Source: Burkholderia latens
GTDB taxonomy: Bacteria; Pseudomonadota; Gammaproteobacteria; Burkholderiales; Burkholderiaceae
DNA length: 64,000 nt
Reading direction: 5' to 3'
NCBI RefSeq assembly: GCF_902499045.1
Contig: NZ_CABVPL010000013.1
Location: forward strand, 62,001-126,000
The notes under the pieces are model-generated. The model was not told where the DNA came from. It saw only the letters and a program-made list of their open reading frames with translations, and did not search any database. The first letter of the stretch is position 1. Each line of letters begins with the position of its first letter. The position numbers and the translations under genes were made by a program. This document shows positions 43,649 through 53,153 of this stretch, piece after piece.

Positions 43649-46600
43649 TTACCGCGCCGCCCGCACGTGATCGAGCAGCGCCTGCAACGGATGACGCAGC
43701 TGCCGCGCGGACATGCGCTTCACCTGACTGCGGCACGAATACCCGGTCGCCAGCGCTTCGCCGTGCTCGCTCGGCGCATCGACGTGCGCGGCCCACGATT
43801 GCGCATAGATCGTTCGCGACGTCCGCAGGTTGCGCGCTTCGTGCCCGTAGGTGCCCGACATCCCGCAACAGCCGGTCGCCTGAACCGCCAGGCGCAATCC
43901 GCGGCGCGCGAACACCTGCGCCCATTGCCTGCCGCTGTCCGGCGCGTTGGTCTTCTCGGTGCAGTGCGGCAGCAACCGATACGAAACCGTCGCGCCGCCC
44001 GCATCGGCTTCCGGCAACGCATCCGCCAGCCATTCCTGCGGCAACGCGACCTTCGGCACGTCGGCGAGCCCCGTCACCTTCAGGTATTCCTGCCGATACG
44101 TGAGCGTCATCGCCGGATCGAGGCCCACGAGCGCGACGCCCGAGCGCGCGAGCGCGGCCAGTTGCGTCGCGTTGCGGATCGCCGCCCGCTCGAACGCGCG
44201 CAGAAACCCTTGCACGTGCAGCGGCTTGCCGTTCGGCGCGAGCGGTGCGAGCCATACCTGAAAACCGATGCGCGCGGCGAGTTCGATCAGCGTCGCGAGC
44301 TGCTCGGTGTCGAAGTAGCGCGTGAACGTGTCCTGCACGATCACGACGCTGCGCGCGCGCTGCGCATCGGTCAATGCGGCGAGCGCGTGCGGATCGGCCG
44401 GCCGCACGTTCCATTGCCGGATCACGGGCGCGAGATCGAAGCGGCTCAACAGCGGACCGTCGACCATCCCGACGTGCCGCTCGAGCAGCGTGCGCACCCA
44501 GCCGGCGCGCATCAGCCCGTTGTACAGCGCGGGCACGCGTGCCATCCACGGCATCGTGAATTCGAGCGAACCAATCAGGTAGTCGCGCAGCGGCCGCAGG
44601 TAGCGCTGGTGATACAGCTCGAGAAAGCGCGAGCGAAACTCGGGCACGTTGACCTTGACCGGACACTGCCCCGCGCACGACTTGCACGCGAGGCAGCCGG
44701 CCATCGCGTCGTACACCTCGTGCGAGAAGTCGGCCGCGCCGTCGCGCGCGGCGCGGCTGTTGCGCCAGCGCGCAGCGAACCCGCGCAGGAACGGCTGCCG
44801 CGTACGCGCCGCCGCGACGACGTCGACGCCGGCTTGTCCTTGCAATCGCAACCATTCGCGCATCAACGACGCACGCCCTTTCGGCGACTGCACGCGCTCG
44901 CGCGTCGCCTTCCACGACGGGCACATCGCGTCGTCCGGATCGAAGTTGTAGCACGCGCCGTTGCCGTTGCAGTGCATCGCGGTGCCGTAGCTTTGCCACA
45001 CGCGCTCGTCGATCTGCCGGTCGTGGTCGCCGCGCGTCGGCACCTCGTCGATCTTCAGCAGCCGCAGCGTGGCGTCCGGCGGCGTCGCGATCTTGCCGGG
45101 GTTGAACTGGTTGTGCGGATCGAACGCGGCCTTCAGCTGCTGCAGCGACGGATACAGTTCGCCGAAGAACGCCGGCGCATATTCGGAGCGCACGCCCTTG
45201 CCGTGCTCGCCCCATAACAGGCCGCCATGGCGCCGCGTGAGCTCGGCCACCGCGTCCGACACCGGCCGCACCAGCGCGGCCTGCTTCGGATCCTTCATGT
45301 CGAGCGCCGGACGCACGTGCAGCACACCGGCGTCGACGTGGCCGAACATCCCGTACTGCAGCCCGTGGCCGTCGAGCAGCGCGCGGAATTCGGCAATGTA
45401 TGCGGCGAGGTTCTCGGGCGGCACCGCTGTGTCCTCGACGAACGGCTGCGGGCGCGCCTCGCCCTGCACGTTGCCGAGCAGGCCGACCGCGCGCTTGCGC
45501 ATCGCATATACGCGCTTCACCGCGTCGTCGCCGGTCGCGATCGTGTGACCGAGCCGCTCGACGCTCGTGTCGGTGCGCAGATGCTCGACGAACGCGCGCA
45601 CGCGTGCATCGACGTCGTCGGCATCGTCGCCGCAGAATTCGATCAGGTTGATGCCGAGCGTCGGGCGCGCGTCGTCCTGCGGGAAATACTCGGCGACGCT
45701 GCTCCACACGATATCCTTCGTCGCGAGCATCAGCACCTTCGAGTCGACCGTCTCGATCGACAGCGGCTCGAGTTCGAGCAGCGCACGCGCATCGCGCAGC
45801 GCGTCCATGAAGCCCGCGTAGCGCACGTTCACCAGCACCGAATATTTCGGAATCGGCAGCACGTTCAACTTCGCCTCGACGACGAAGCCGAGCGAGCCTT
45901 CCGCGCCGCACAGCACGCTGTTCAGGTTGAAGCGGCCGTCCGGCTCGCGCAGATGCGCCAGATCGTAGCCGGTCAGGCAGCGGTTGAGCTTCGGAAACTT
46001 CGCGTCGATCAGCGCGGCCTTCTCGTCGCTGATGCGGCGCGCGGTGCGATAGACCTTGCCGATGCGGTCCTGCCGCGCGCAGCGCCGCTCGAGTTCGTCG
46101 CCGTCGATCGCATCGCTGTGCAGCTGTTCGCCGCCCAGCAACACGAAGTCGAGCGCAAGCACGTGGTCGCGCGTCTTGCCGTACGTGCAGCTGCCCTGCC
46201 CGCTCGCATCGGTGTTGATCATCCCGCCGACGGTCGCGCGGTTCGACGTCGACAGTTCCGGCGCGAAGAACAGCCCATGCGGCTTCAGCGCGGCATTCAG
46301 CTGATCCTTGACGACGCCTGCCTGCACGCGCACCCAGCGCTCTTGCGCGTTGATTTCGAGAATCCGGTTCATGTTGCGCGACAGGTCCACGACCACGCCG
46401 TCGGTCAGCGACTGCCCGTTGGTGCCGGTGCCGCCGCCTCGCGCGGCCACCGCGACGTCGCGGTGCGCGGGTTCGGCGAGCACGCGCGCGAGCAGCCGCA
46501 CGTCGTCCGCGTGCGCCGGGCAGATCACCGCTTGCGGCGGGCGCTGGTAGATCGAGTTGTCGGTCGCCTGCACGGTCCGGTTCGCATGATCCGCATGGAT

Positions 46601-46696
46601 CTCGCCGGCGAACCCGGCAGCCTGAAGGGCCGCGAGAAAGTCACGGTAACGGTCGGCGGGCGGGCTGGCGGGACGAGGCAACGAAGCAATCGACAT
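43649..46696 (-). CDS. ydiJ: FAD/Fe-S D-2-hydroxyacid dehydrogenase (YdiJ-like)
   Basis: A 1015-residue multidomain flavoprotein, the same length as E. coli YdiJ (a D-2-hydroxyglutarate dehydrogenase). Domains in order: FAD_binding_4 (ARGGGTGTNGQSLTDGVVVDLSRNMN, TSNRATVGGMINTDASG), FAD-linked oxidase C (EHGKGVRSEY), then 4Fe-4S ligands HCNGNGACYNF...CPSW and GCLACKSCAGQCPVKVNVP, then a CCG-type heterodisulfide domain (TGCCGMSGTYGHE). It oxidises a D-2-hydroxyacid and passes electrons to the quinone pool. It is divergent from a GcvA-like LysR that probably controls it. Confidence 0.92.
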   Translation of the reverse strand: MSIASLPRPASPPADRYRDFLAALQAAGFAGEIHADHANRTVQATDNSIYQRPPQAVICPAHADDVRLLARVLAEPAHRDVAVAARGGGTGTNGQSLTDGVVVDLSRNMNRILEINAQERWVRVQAGVVKDQLNAALKPHGLFFAPELSTSNRATVGGMINTDASGQGSCTYGKTRDHVLALDFVLLGGEQLHSDAIDGDELERRCARQDRIGKVYRTARRISDEKAALIDAKFPKLNRCLTGYDLAHLREPDGRFNLNSVLCGAEGSLGFVVEAKLNVLPIPKYSVLVNVRYAGFMDALRDARALLELEPLSIETVDSKVLMLATKDIVWSSVAEYFPQDDARPTLGINLIEFCGDDADDVDARVRAFVEHLRTDTSVERLGHTIATGDDAVKRVYAMRKRAVGLLGNVQGEARPQPFVEDTAVPPENLAAYIAEFRALLDGHGLQYGMFGHVDAGVLHVRPALDMKDPKQAALVRPVSDAVAELTRRHGGLLWGEHGKGVRSEYAPAFFGELYPSLQQLKAAFDPHNQFNPGKIATPPDATLRLLKIDEVPTRGDHDRQIDERVWQSYGTAMHCNGNGACYNFDPDDAMCPSWKATRERVQSPKGRASLMREWLRLQGQAGVDVVAAARTRQPFLRGFAARWRNSRAARDGAADFSHEVYDAMAGCLACKSCAGQCPVKVNVPEFRSRFLELYHQRYLRPLRDYLIGSLEFTMPWMARVPALYNGLMRAGWVRTLLERHVGMVDGPLLSRFDLAPVIRQWNVRPADPHALAALTDAQRARSVVIVQDTFTRYFDTEQLATLIELAARIGFQVWLAPLAPNGKPLHVQGFLRAFERAAIRNATQLAALARSGVALVGLDPAMTLTYRQEYLKVTGLADVPKVALPQEWLADALPEADAGGATVSYRLLPHCTEKTNAPDSGRQWAQVFARRGLRLAVQATGCCGMSGTYGHEARNLRTSRTIYAQSWAAHVDAPSEHGEALATGYSCRSQVKRMSARQLRHPLQALLDHVRAAR

Positions 46697-46744
46697 GAGA
46701 TGGAAGCGCAATTAGGGAAGCCGGTGCGCGGCCGCGATCAGAAC

Positions 46745-46850
46745 CATGAGTTTTGAGCAAGATTCCACGCGAACCGAAAATCCAGTATCTTGCGAAGCGG
46801 CATGAGAAACAAACGAATTCTGCGCCGTCAAAACTTGCATAAAACTCATG
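46745..46850. promoter_or_regulatory. Widely spaced inverted repeat between ydiJ and its LysR
   Basis: CATGAGTTTT (46745-46754) and AAAACTCATG (46841-46850) are exact reverse complements, one near each gene; the second includes the LysR start codon at 46848. Paired sites with ~95-bp centre spacing could let one regulator bind both promoters or loop the DNA. Confidence 0.5.
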
Positions 46851-47738
46851 AATTACCGCCACCTGACCCCTTCGATGTCGCTGCTGCTGGTGTTCGAAGC
46901 CGCCGCGCGGCATGAGAGCTACACGCGCGCGGCCGACGAGCTGTCGCTGAGCCAGAGCGCGATCAGCCGGCAGGTGCAGACGCTCGAGGATCAGCTCGGC
47001 GTGCCGCTGTTCCGGCGCGAGGGCCGCTCCGTGAAGCTGACCGAAGTCGGGCGGCGCTACTTCGTCGAGCTGAGCGGCGCGCTCGGACGCATCCGCGGCG
47101 CGACGCTGCAGGCGATGTCGCACCAGGCCGGCGCGGGCACGCTGCGGCTCGCGACGTTGCCGACGTTCGGGTCGAAATGGCTGCTGCCGCACCTGCACGG
47201 CTTCTACGCCGCGCACCCGGGCGTGACCGTGCACCTGCATTCGCGGATCGGCGGCATCGATTTCCATACCGACGATCTCGACGCGGCGATCACCGTCGGC
47301 GCGGGCGACTGGCCCGGCCTGCACGCGCACCGGCTTTACAACGAGTTCCTGATCGCGATCGCGAGCCCCGACGCGGCCGGGCGGCGCAACGCCGATTCGC
47401 GCGCGCCGGCGTGGGCTGCCGGGCAGACGCTGCTGGGCGTGACGAGCAATCAGCACGCATGGGCCGAATGGTTTGCGCATTTCGGGCTCGATCATCGCGA
47501 GATGCGGATCGGGCCGAGCTTCGAGCTGACGTCGCATCTGATCCAGGCCGTGCGGGCCGGAATGGGGATCGGCCTCGTGCCGAAGGTGCTGGTGGAAGAC
47601 GAGTTGAGCCGCCATGAGCTCGTGACGATCGGCGACGCGATCACCAGCCAGCGCAGCTACTACCTCGTGTATCCGCCCGAAAACGATACGTTGCCGTCGC
47701 TGGTGGCGTTCCGGGAATGGCTGCTGAAATCGTGCTGA
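46848..47738 (+). CDS. LysR-family regulator, GcvA-like
   Basis: A 296-residue LysR regulator of the GcvA type, beginning NYRHLTPSMSLLLVFEAAARHESYTRAADELSLSQSAISRQVQTLE. The effector domain carries LRLATLPTFGSKWLLPHL and PGVTVHLHSRI typical of that branch. It is divergent from the YdiJ-like gene across 151 bases that carry a paired inverted repeat, so it is the likely activator of ydiJ. The ATG at 46848 lies within one repeat arm, suggesting autoregulation. Confidence 0.9.
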   Translation: MNYRHLTPSMSLLLVFEAAARHESYTRAADELSLSQSAISRQVQTLEDQLGVPLFRREGRSVKLTEVGRRYFVELSGALGRIRGATLQAMSHQAGAGTLRLATLPTFGSKWLLPHLHGFYAAHPGVTVHLHSRIGGIDFHTDDLDAAITVGAGDWPGLHAHRLYNEFLIAIASPDAAGRRNADSRAPAWAAGQTLLGVTSNQHAWAEWFAHFGLDHREMRIGPSFELTSHLIQAVRAGMGIGLVPKVLVEDELSRHELVTIGDAITSQRSYYLVYPPENDTLPSLVAFREWLLKSC

Positions 47739-47760
47739 AGCGCCGGCGGATGCGGCGCGC

Positions 47761-48612
47761 TCACGTGCGCCATTCGCCGAGAATCTGCTCGGCAAGGTAG
47801 TCGCACGGCGGGCGCGCGGACTGCACGCTGCGCGCGAGCACGACTTCGAGTTCGCCGAGCGACGGCAGCCCGTGGCTCTCCGACAGTTGCAACAGGTGAT
47901 CGGGCACGCAGCAGCGCGCGAGCGGCGCAACGGCGAGGCCGGCCTCCACCATGCTCAGCAGCCCCAGAAAGCTCGGGCTTTCGTATGACATCCGGTACGG
48001 AATCCTGCGCCGGTTCAGCGCCTTGACCGCGTGATCGCGCGCCATGCTGCCGCCGTGCGTGAAAAACGCCACCGGCAGCGGCCGCTCCTCCCACACATCG
48101 CGTTTCGGCGAGCCGGCCCAGACGAGCGGTTCCATCCGGATCAGCTCGCCCGTCACGCCCTTGATCCGCGTGAGGCATGCGAGGTCGACCGTGTTGTCCT
48201 TCAGCATCGGCACGAGCGCGCTGCTTGGCTGACCGATCACGCGCACTTCGACACGCGGATGCATAGCGGCAAACTTGCCGAGCACCTGCGGCAGCAGCGA
48301 CGAGATGTAATCGTCCGGCACGCCGATCGTCACGCGGCCGCGGATCTCCGGTCGCACGACCGACGCCCACGCCTCGTCGCGCATCGCGAGCATCCGGCGA
48401 CCGTAGTCGGCGAGCATGCGGCCGTCGCCGGTGGCCGTCACGTTGCGCGTGTCGCGGATGAACAGCGGCTTGCCGAGCGCATCCTCCAGCGCCTTGATCT
48501 GCATGCTCACGGCCGACGGCGACCGATGCACGGCCTGCGCACCCTGCGCGAACGAACCGGACTCCGCCACGGCCACCACCATCGCCAGCACGTCGAGATC
48601 GAGCTTCTTCAT
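47761..48612 (-). CDS. LysR-family regulator divergent from a LysE-type exporter
   Basis: A 283-residue LysR regulator. The helix-turn-helix reads LDLDVLAMVVAVAESGSFAQGAQAVHRSPSAVSMQIKALE, of the group that includes HdfR/IciA-like and exporter-linked regulators. It is convergent with the GcvA-like LysR (22-bp gap) and divergent from the LysE/RhtB exporter at 48719, which is its likely target. The ATG at 48612 is chosen; a TTG four codons upstream is possible. Confidence 0.88.
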   Translation of the reverse strand: MKKLDLDVLAMVVAVAESGSFAQGAQAVHRSPSAVSMQIKALEDALGKPLFIRDTRNVTATGDGRMLADYGRRMLAMRDEAWASVVRPEIRGRVTIGVPDDYISSLLPQVLGKFAAMHPRVEVRVIGQPSSALVPMLKDNTVDLACLTRIKGVTGELIRMEPLVWAGSPKRDVWEERPLPVAFFTHGGSMARDHAVKALNRRRIPYRMSYESPSFLGLLSMVEAGLAVAPLARCCVPDHLLQLSESHGLPSLGELEVVLARSVQSARPPCDYLAEQILGEWRT

Positions 48613-48718
48613 CGTATTCAGCAAATCTGATCAATCGATTCAGTTTATCCCGTTTTACTGTTCACCTCCATGATCGGACAATGATTGCCATCGACGTTCA
48701 TTTCAGGAAGCGGCAATC

Positions 48719-49366
48719 ATGCAACCCTCCGGCTCACTTTGTGGATTCCTGCTCATCGGCGGCATGCTCGCGGTCACGCCGGGGCCGAACATGGTCTACG
48801 TGATGTCGCGCTCGATCGCGCAGGGGCGCACCGCCGGGCTGATTTCGCTGGCGGGCGTGATGGTCGGCTACCTGTTCTACATGTTCGGCGCCGCATTCGG
48901 GATCACGACGCTGTTCCTGAGCGTGCCGTATGCACGCACCGTGCTCGGCGTGCTGGGCGCCGCGTATCTGCTCTATCTCGCGTGGCAGGCCGTGCGGCCC
49001 GGCGGCCGTTCGCCGTTCGACGTGAAGGCGCTGCCGAGCGAACAACCGCTGCGGCTGCTCGCGATGGGCGCGACGACGAGCGTGCTGAATCCGAAGCTCG
49101 CGATGCTGTTCGTGTCGCTGCTGCCGCAGTTCATCGATTACCGGCAGGGGAGCGTGTTCGGCCAGTCGCTGTTTCTCGGTTCGTTGCTGATCGCGGCGTT
49201 CGCATCGGCGAACGGGCTCGTCGCGATCTGCTCGAGCGGCATCGCTGCGTTCCTGCGCGGCCGGCCGGCGCTGCTGCTCGCGCAGCGCTGGGCGATGGGC
49301 GCCGTGCTCGGCGGCCTCGGCGTGGAGATGCTGGTCGATGCGGCGAGAATGGCAGCGGCGGCGTGA
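48719..49366 (+). CDS. LysE/RhtB-family amino-acid exporter
   Basis: A 215-residue, six-helix exporter. The N-terminal signature GGMLAVTPGPNMVYVMSRSIAQGRTAGLISLAGVMVGY is diagnostic of RhtB-type LysE proteins, and LNPKLAMLFVSLLPQF completes it. It should export an amino acid or homoserine lactone/threonine-like compound. It is divergent from a LysR across 106 bases, the usual arrangement for such exporters, with the ATG at 48719 shortly after GGAAGC. Confidence 0.92.
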   Translation: MQPSGSLCGFLLIGGMLAVTPGPNMVYVMSRSIAQGRTAGLISLAGVMVGYLFYMFGAAFGITTLFLSVPYARTVLGVLGAAYLLYLAWQAVRPGGRSPFDVKALPSEQPLRLLAMGATTSVLNPKLAMLFVSLLPQFIDYRQGSVFGQSLFLGSLLIAAFASANGLVAICSSGIAAFLRGRPALLLAQRWAMGAVLGGLGVEMLVDAARMAAAA

Positions 49367-49523
49367 CGCGGAAGACGGACCGACGAGCGGCCATGGCGAG
49401 CCGGTCCACGCGCTCCATGTTGCGCACGCGGTGAAAAAAGCGAACGTCGCGAGCCGCGACGCTCGCATGGCTACGCGGATCGTGGCGCGGCTGCGACCGG
49501 CTGCGGCGCGCCACTGACCTGCA

Positions 49524-50627
49524 TCACGCGACCACCGCCTGCCGCTGCGCTTCGAGCTCGCGCACGAGCGGCAGCACGCGCTTGCCGAAGTACTCGACTT
49601 CCTCGATGAAATGCAGGAACCCCGCGAGCACGAGGTCGACGCCGATCGCCTTCAGCGCGACGATCCGTTCGGCGATCTGCTGCGGCGTGCCGATCAGGTT
49701 CGTGCGGAAGCCGTCGTTGTACTGCACGAGATCCTCGAACGTCGACTTCGCCCAGTTGCCCTCGCCCTCCGGCGACGCCTTGCCGGCTTCCTTCACCGCA
49801 TCGCCGAACGCATGCACGGCCTCGACGTGCGCATGCCGGATGATGTCGTCGAGCACGGCCCGTGCTTCCTCCTCGGTGTCGCGCGCGATCACGAACGCGT
49901 TGACGCCGATCCGCACGCGATGGTTGTTCGCGGCGGCCTTCGCGCGAATGTCGTCGATTTGTGCCTTCAGGTTCTCCGGCGTATTGCCGTTCGTGAAGTA
50001 CCAGTCCGACACGCTGGCCGCGTTGTCGCGCGCGGCGCGCGAACTGCCGCCCTGGAAGATCTCCGGATGCGGTTTCTGCACCGGCTTCGGGCTCAGCGTG
50101 TAATCGTTGAAGCGGTAGAAGTCGCCCTTGAACGTGAAGTTGTCCTGCGTCCAGATGCCCTTCAGCGCCTGGATGAACTCCTTCGAGCGCCGATAGCGTT
50201 CGTCGTGCTCGAGCCACGGCTCGCCGATCGCGGTGAATTCGCCCTTGAACCAGCCGCTGACCACGTTGATCGCGATGCGTCCGTTCGAAATGTGGTCGAT
50301 CGTCGCGAGCTGCTTCGCGACCACGGCCGGATGCCACGGGCCCGGCAGGATCGCGGCGAGCACCTTGAGTTTCGTCGTCGCGTGCAGTAGCGCCTGGCTG
50401 AACGATACGGATTCGTGCTGGTATTCGGCGCCGTAGCCGGCCGTGAAGCGGATCTGGCTCAGCGCGTAGTCGAAGCCGGCCGCCTCGGCCGTGCGCGCGA
50501 GCTTCTGGTTGTATTCGAGACTCCAGTCGGTACGCTGCTGGATCGTGCTGACGACGAGGCCGCCGCTGACGTTCGGCACCCAGTACGCGAATTTGACGCC
50601 GTCGGCCGAGGGTTCGTGAATGCTCAT
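49524..50627 (-). CDS. sfnG: Dimethyl sulfone monooxygenase SfnG
   Basis: A 367-residue bacterial-luciferase-like (LLM class) monooxygenase. KFAYWVPNVSGGLVVSTIQQRTDWS is the SfnG N-terminus. FDYALSQIRFTAGYG and INVVSGWFKGEF are flavin and substrate-pocket segments. It uses FMNH2 and oxygen to turn dimethyl sulfone into methanesulfinate. It lies 38 bases downstream of msuE, which supplies FMNH2, under the sigma-54 promoter at 51286-51300 and SfnR. AGGATC precedes the ATG. Confidence 0.93.
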   Translation of the reverse strand: MSIHEPSADGVKFAYWVPNVSGGLVVSTIQQRTDWSLEYNQKLARTAEAAGFDYALSQIRFTAGYGAEYQHESVSFSQALLHATTKLKVLAAILPGPWHPAVVAKQLATIDHISNGRIAINVVSGWFKGEFTAIGEPWLEHDERYRRSKEFIQALKGIWTQDNFTFKGDFYRFNDYTLSPKPVQKPHPEIFQGGSSRAARDNAASVSDWYFTNGNTPENLKAQIDDIRAKAAANNHRVRIGVNAFVIARDTEEEARAVLDDIIRHAHVEAVHAFGDAVKEAGKASPEGEGNWAKSTFEDLVQYNDGFRTNLIGTPQQIAERIVALKAIGVDLVLAGFLHFIEEVEYFGKRVLPLVRELEAQRQAVVA

Positions 50628-50665
50628 GAAAGGATCCTGATCGAAGGGAGAAACGAAACAGCGCG

Positions 50666-51226
50666 CTACGCAGCCACGGCTGCCGGCGCGCGCCGCTGCA
50701 GTTGCGGCACCGCGCGGTCGACCGCGCGCGCGATGCGCGCATGCAACGCGGGATTCGCGATCTCGTAGCGGTCGAAATCGCTTTCGCACGCATTCACGCC
50801 GATCGGCAGCGTGCGCGCCTGGAAGAAGCTGAACAGCGGGCGCAGCTGATGGTCGATCACGAGCGCGTGGCGCTCGCTGCCGCCGGTGGCCGCGAGCAGC
50901 ACCGGCACGTCGACCAGCGATTCGTGATGCACGAGGTCGAACAGGTGCTTGAAGAGCCCCGTATACGACGCGCGATACACGGGGCTCGCGACGACGAGCG
51001 CATCGGCCGTCTCGATCGCGCGGATCAGCGCGTCGACGTCGGGCGGAACCTGTGCGCGCTTCAACGCGCCGGCCAGCCGATTGCCGATCTCGCCGAGTTC
51101 GATCAACCGCGTGTGGACCGGAAGCGCGTCGCCGAGCGCGGCGACGATTGCGTTCGTCAGCGCCAGCGTGCGCGACGGCCGTTGCAGGCCGCCCGAGATC
51201 GCGACGACGTTGAGCGTGTGGGTCAT
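50666..51226 (-). CDS. msuE: NAD(P)H-dependent FMN reductase MsuE
   Basis: A 186-residue flavodoxin-like FMN reductase. The phosphate-binding start is VVAISGGLQRPSRTLALT and the family motif SPVYRASYTGLFKHLFDL follows, as in SsuE/MsuE. It makes FMNH2 for the flavin-dependent monooxygenase encoded immediately downstream (SfnG). It is the first gene after the sigma-54 promoter, so expression should require SfnR and sigma-54 and be tied to sulfur starvation, as shown for sfn genes in Pseudomonas. Confidence 0.92.
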   Translation of the reverse strand: MTHTLNVVAISGGLQRPSRTLALTNAIVAALGDALPVHTRLIELGEIGNRLAGALKRAQVPPDVDALIRAIETADALVVASPVYRASYTGLFKHLFDLVHHESLVDVPVLLAATGGSERHALVIDHQLRPLFSFFQARTLPIGVNACESDFDRYEIANPALHARIARAVDRAVPQLQRRAPAAVAA

Positions 51227-51742
51227 GCAGTGCGTTCCCGTTGTCGAGTGAGTGGCGCGGGATCGCGCCCTGGCGTGTCAGGTTCGCAAGGAGCGTGCCA
51301 TGTTCGGACGATGTGCGATCGGCTGGATCATCTGCAATCCGAAGCTCATGGCGGCTGCCCGCCCCGCATGGCTTCAGACGCGATATGACCAGTAGTGGCA
51401 AGCGTTCCGGAAAGTGGATCACATCGATATTCGACAGCGCGATGAACCGGCGGAAACAGCGCTGCTGATGCGCTGCTGCTCAATCAGCAGTTTCGCGCAC
51501 GCGTTGTTCCGATCGCTACGTTCCGGCGCCGTCGAAGCGGGCGCGATGGCGTCGAATTCGCTGTCGCAACGGCATGCGTGCGCGCCGCGGCATCCTGCGC
51601 AGCCATCCCGCTTTCGTTATCAGAAATCGATGTTTCCCGTCCGGCGCAAAACGTTGAACACTTTTCTGACCACGCAGCAGCCGGACCGCGGCGCCCGTCG
51701 TCGCCGGTCCGGCCCGTTCGATCGACTCACGCCTTCATCGCC
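51227..51742. other. Regulatory region between msuE and sfnR
   Basis: About 516 bases without a gene. It contains the sigma-54 promoter at 51286-51300 and should hold SfnR-binding enhancer sites farther upstream; I cannot assign them by eye. Confidence 0.4.
51286..51300 (-). promoter_or_regulatory. Sigma-54 (-24/-12) promoter for msuE-sfnG
   Basis: On the minus strand TGGCACGCTCCTTGC is present, with GG and GC exactly 10 bases apart, matching the sigma-54 consensus TGGCAC-N5-TTGC. It is 60 bases before msuE and opposite sfnR, the sigma-54 activator. Confidence 0.88.
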
Positions 51743-52867
51743 ATGACTTCCCTGTTTGCCACGCCGCGTCCGGTCAATCTCCGTGTCGTCGCCGCGCAGC
51801 CGGCCGGCTTGCGCGACACCCAGGTTCTCGTGCTTCCCGCGCAACCCGCGCCAGCCCGCGCCCGTGCGCACGTGTTCGTCGATCCGCGTTCGCTCGCGCT
51901 GCTCGACCGCGTGCGGCGCGTCGCGCCGAGCGACGCGAACGTGCTGATCGTCGGCGAGACCGGCACCGGCAAGGAGCTGATCGCGCGCCACGTGCACGAC
52001 GTCAGCGATCGCGGCGGCGGGCCGTTCGTCGCCGTGAACTGCGGCGCGCTGCCGGAAACGCTCGTCGACAGCGAACTGTTCGGTCATGAGAAGGGCGCGT
52101 TTACGGGCGCGGTCCGCGCGAAGCCGGGCTGGTTCGAGGCCGCGAACGGCGGCACGCTGTTTCTCGACGAGATCGGCGACCTGCCGCTGTCGATGCAGGT
52201 AAAGCTGCTGCGCGTGCTGCAGGAGCGCGAAGTCGTGCGGCTCGGCGCGCGCTCGGGCATCCCGATCGACGTGCGCATCGTCGCCGCCACCAATGTCGAT
52301 CTGCAACGGGCAGTGGCCGACGGGCGCTTTCGCGGCGACCTGTTCTACCGGCTCAACGTCGTGCGGCTCGACGTGCCGGCGTTGCGCGAGCGGCCCGCCG
52401 ACATCCTGCCGCTCGCGCGTCACTTCTTCGACGAATACCGCAGCCGCACAGGCTACGGGCCGCGGAGCATCGGCCCGGCCGCGGAGCGCCGGCTCGAAGC
52501 GCATGCGTGGCCCGGCAATATCCGCGAGCTGCAGAACGTGATTCATCACGCGCTGCTGGTGAGCCGCGACGATGCGCTGCAGGACACCGATCTGAACCTG
52601 ACGTCGTCATGCGTGCCGGTCGCGGCTGCTGGCGTGCGCGCTGGCGCGAGCGGCGGCTCCGCTCAGGAAGCGCTCGAGGACGCGCTGTGCGCGCTGTTCG
52701 ACGGCGCACACGAGAACCTGTTCGAACGGATCGAGGACACCGTGATGCGCGTCGCGTTCGACTTCTGTCACCGTAACCAGATCCAGGCCGCGCGGCTGCT
52801 CGGCATCAGCCGCAACGTGCTGCGCGCGCGGCTGATCCGCGCGAAGGTGATCGCGGCGGTCAAGTAG
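51743..52867 (+). CDS. sfnR: Sigma-54-dependent activator SfnR
   Basis: A 374-residue enhancer-binding protein without an N-terminal receiver or sensory domain, as in SfnR. The AAA+ domain starts near residue 45, with Walker A GETGTGKE, the sigma-54 contact loop GAFTGA and Walker [10 protein letters not shown]. The C-terminus is a Fis-type helix-turn-helix ([20 protein letters not shown]). It activates sulfone/sulfonate genes with sigma-54. It is divergent from msuE-sfnG, whose promoter is a clear -24/-12 type. Lacking a sensor domain, it is presumably controlled by its own abundance (CysB in Pseudomonas). Confidence 0.93.
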   Translation: MTSLFATPRPVNLRVVAAQPAGLRDTQVLVLPAQPAPARARAHVFVDPRSLALLDRVRRVAPSDANVLIVGETGTGKELIARHVHDVSDRGGGPFVAVNCGALPETLVDSELFGHEKGAFTGAVRAKPGWFEAANGGTLFLDEIGDLPLSMQVKLLRVLQEREVVRLGARSGIPIDVRIVAATNVDLQRAVADGRFRGDLFYRLNVVRLDVPALRERPADILPLARHFFDEYRSRTGYGPRSIGPAAERRLEAHAWPGNIRELQNVIHHALLVSRDDALQDTDLNLTSSCVPVAAAGVRAGASGGSAQEALEDALCALFDGAHENLFERIEDTVMRVAFDFCHRNQIQAARLLGISRNVLRARLIRAKVIAAVK

Positions 52868-53153
52868 CGGCGGCACGCGGCTGCGACGCGGTGTGATGGA
52901 AGCTGTGTCGCCGGTTCACGGCGATTCGTCTACGGCCTGGAGCCGCAACACGAGGCGGCTCGGGATATGGCGCCGTGCTGTCTGTCGCGGCGGACGCGTC
53001 GTTTCCGACCAACGCGGTGGTGGCGACGGGAAAGCTCGAGCCGTCGGCTGGCTGATGACCATCGCTCGCTACAGTGAGCGGCGAACAACGAGTGATCAGC
53101 AGCGGCGAACGACGGGCGGCAAACCGCCCTGCCGCTCACCGCCCCGTTCGCTA

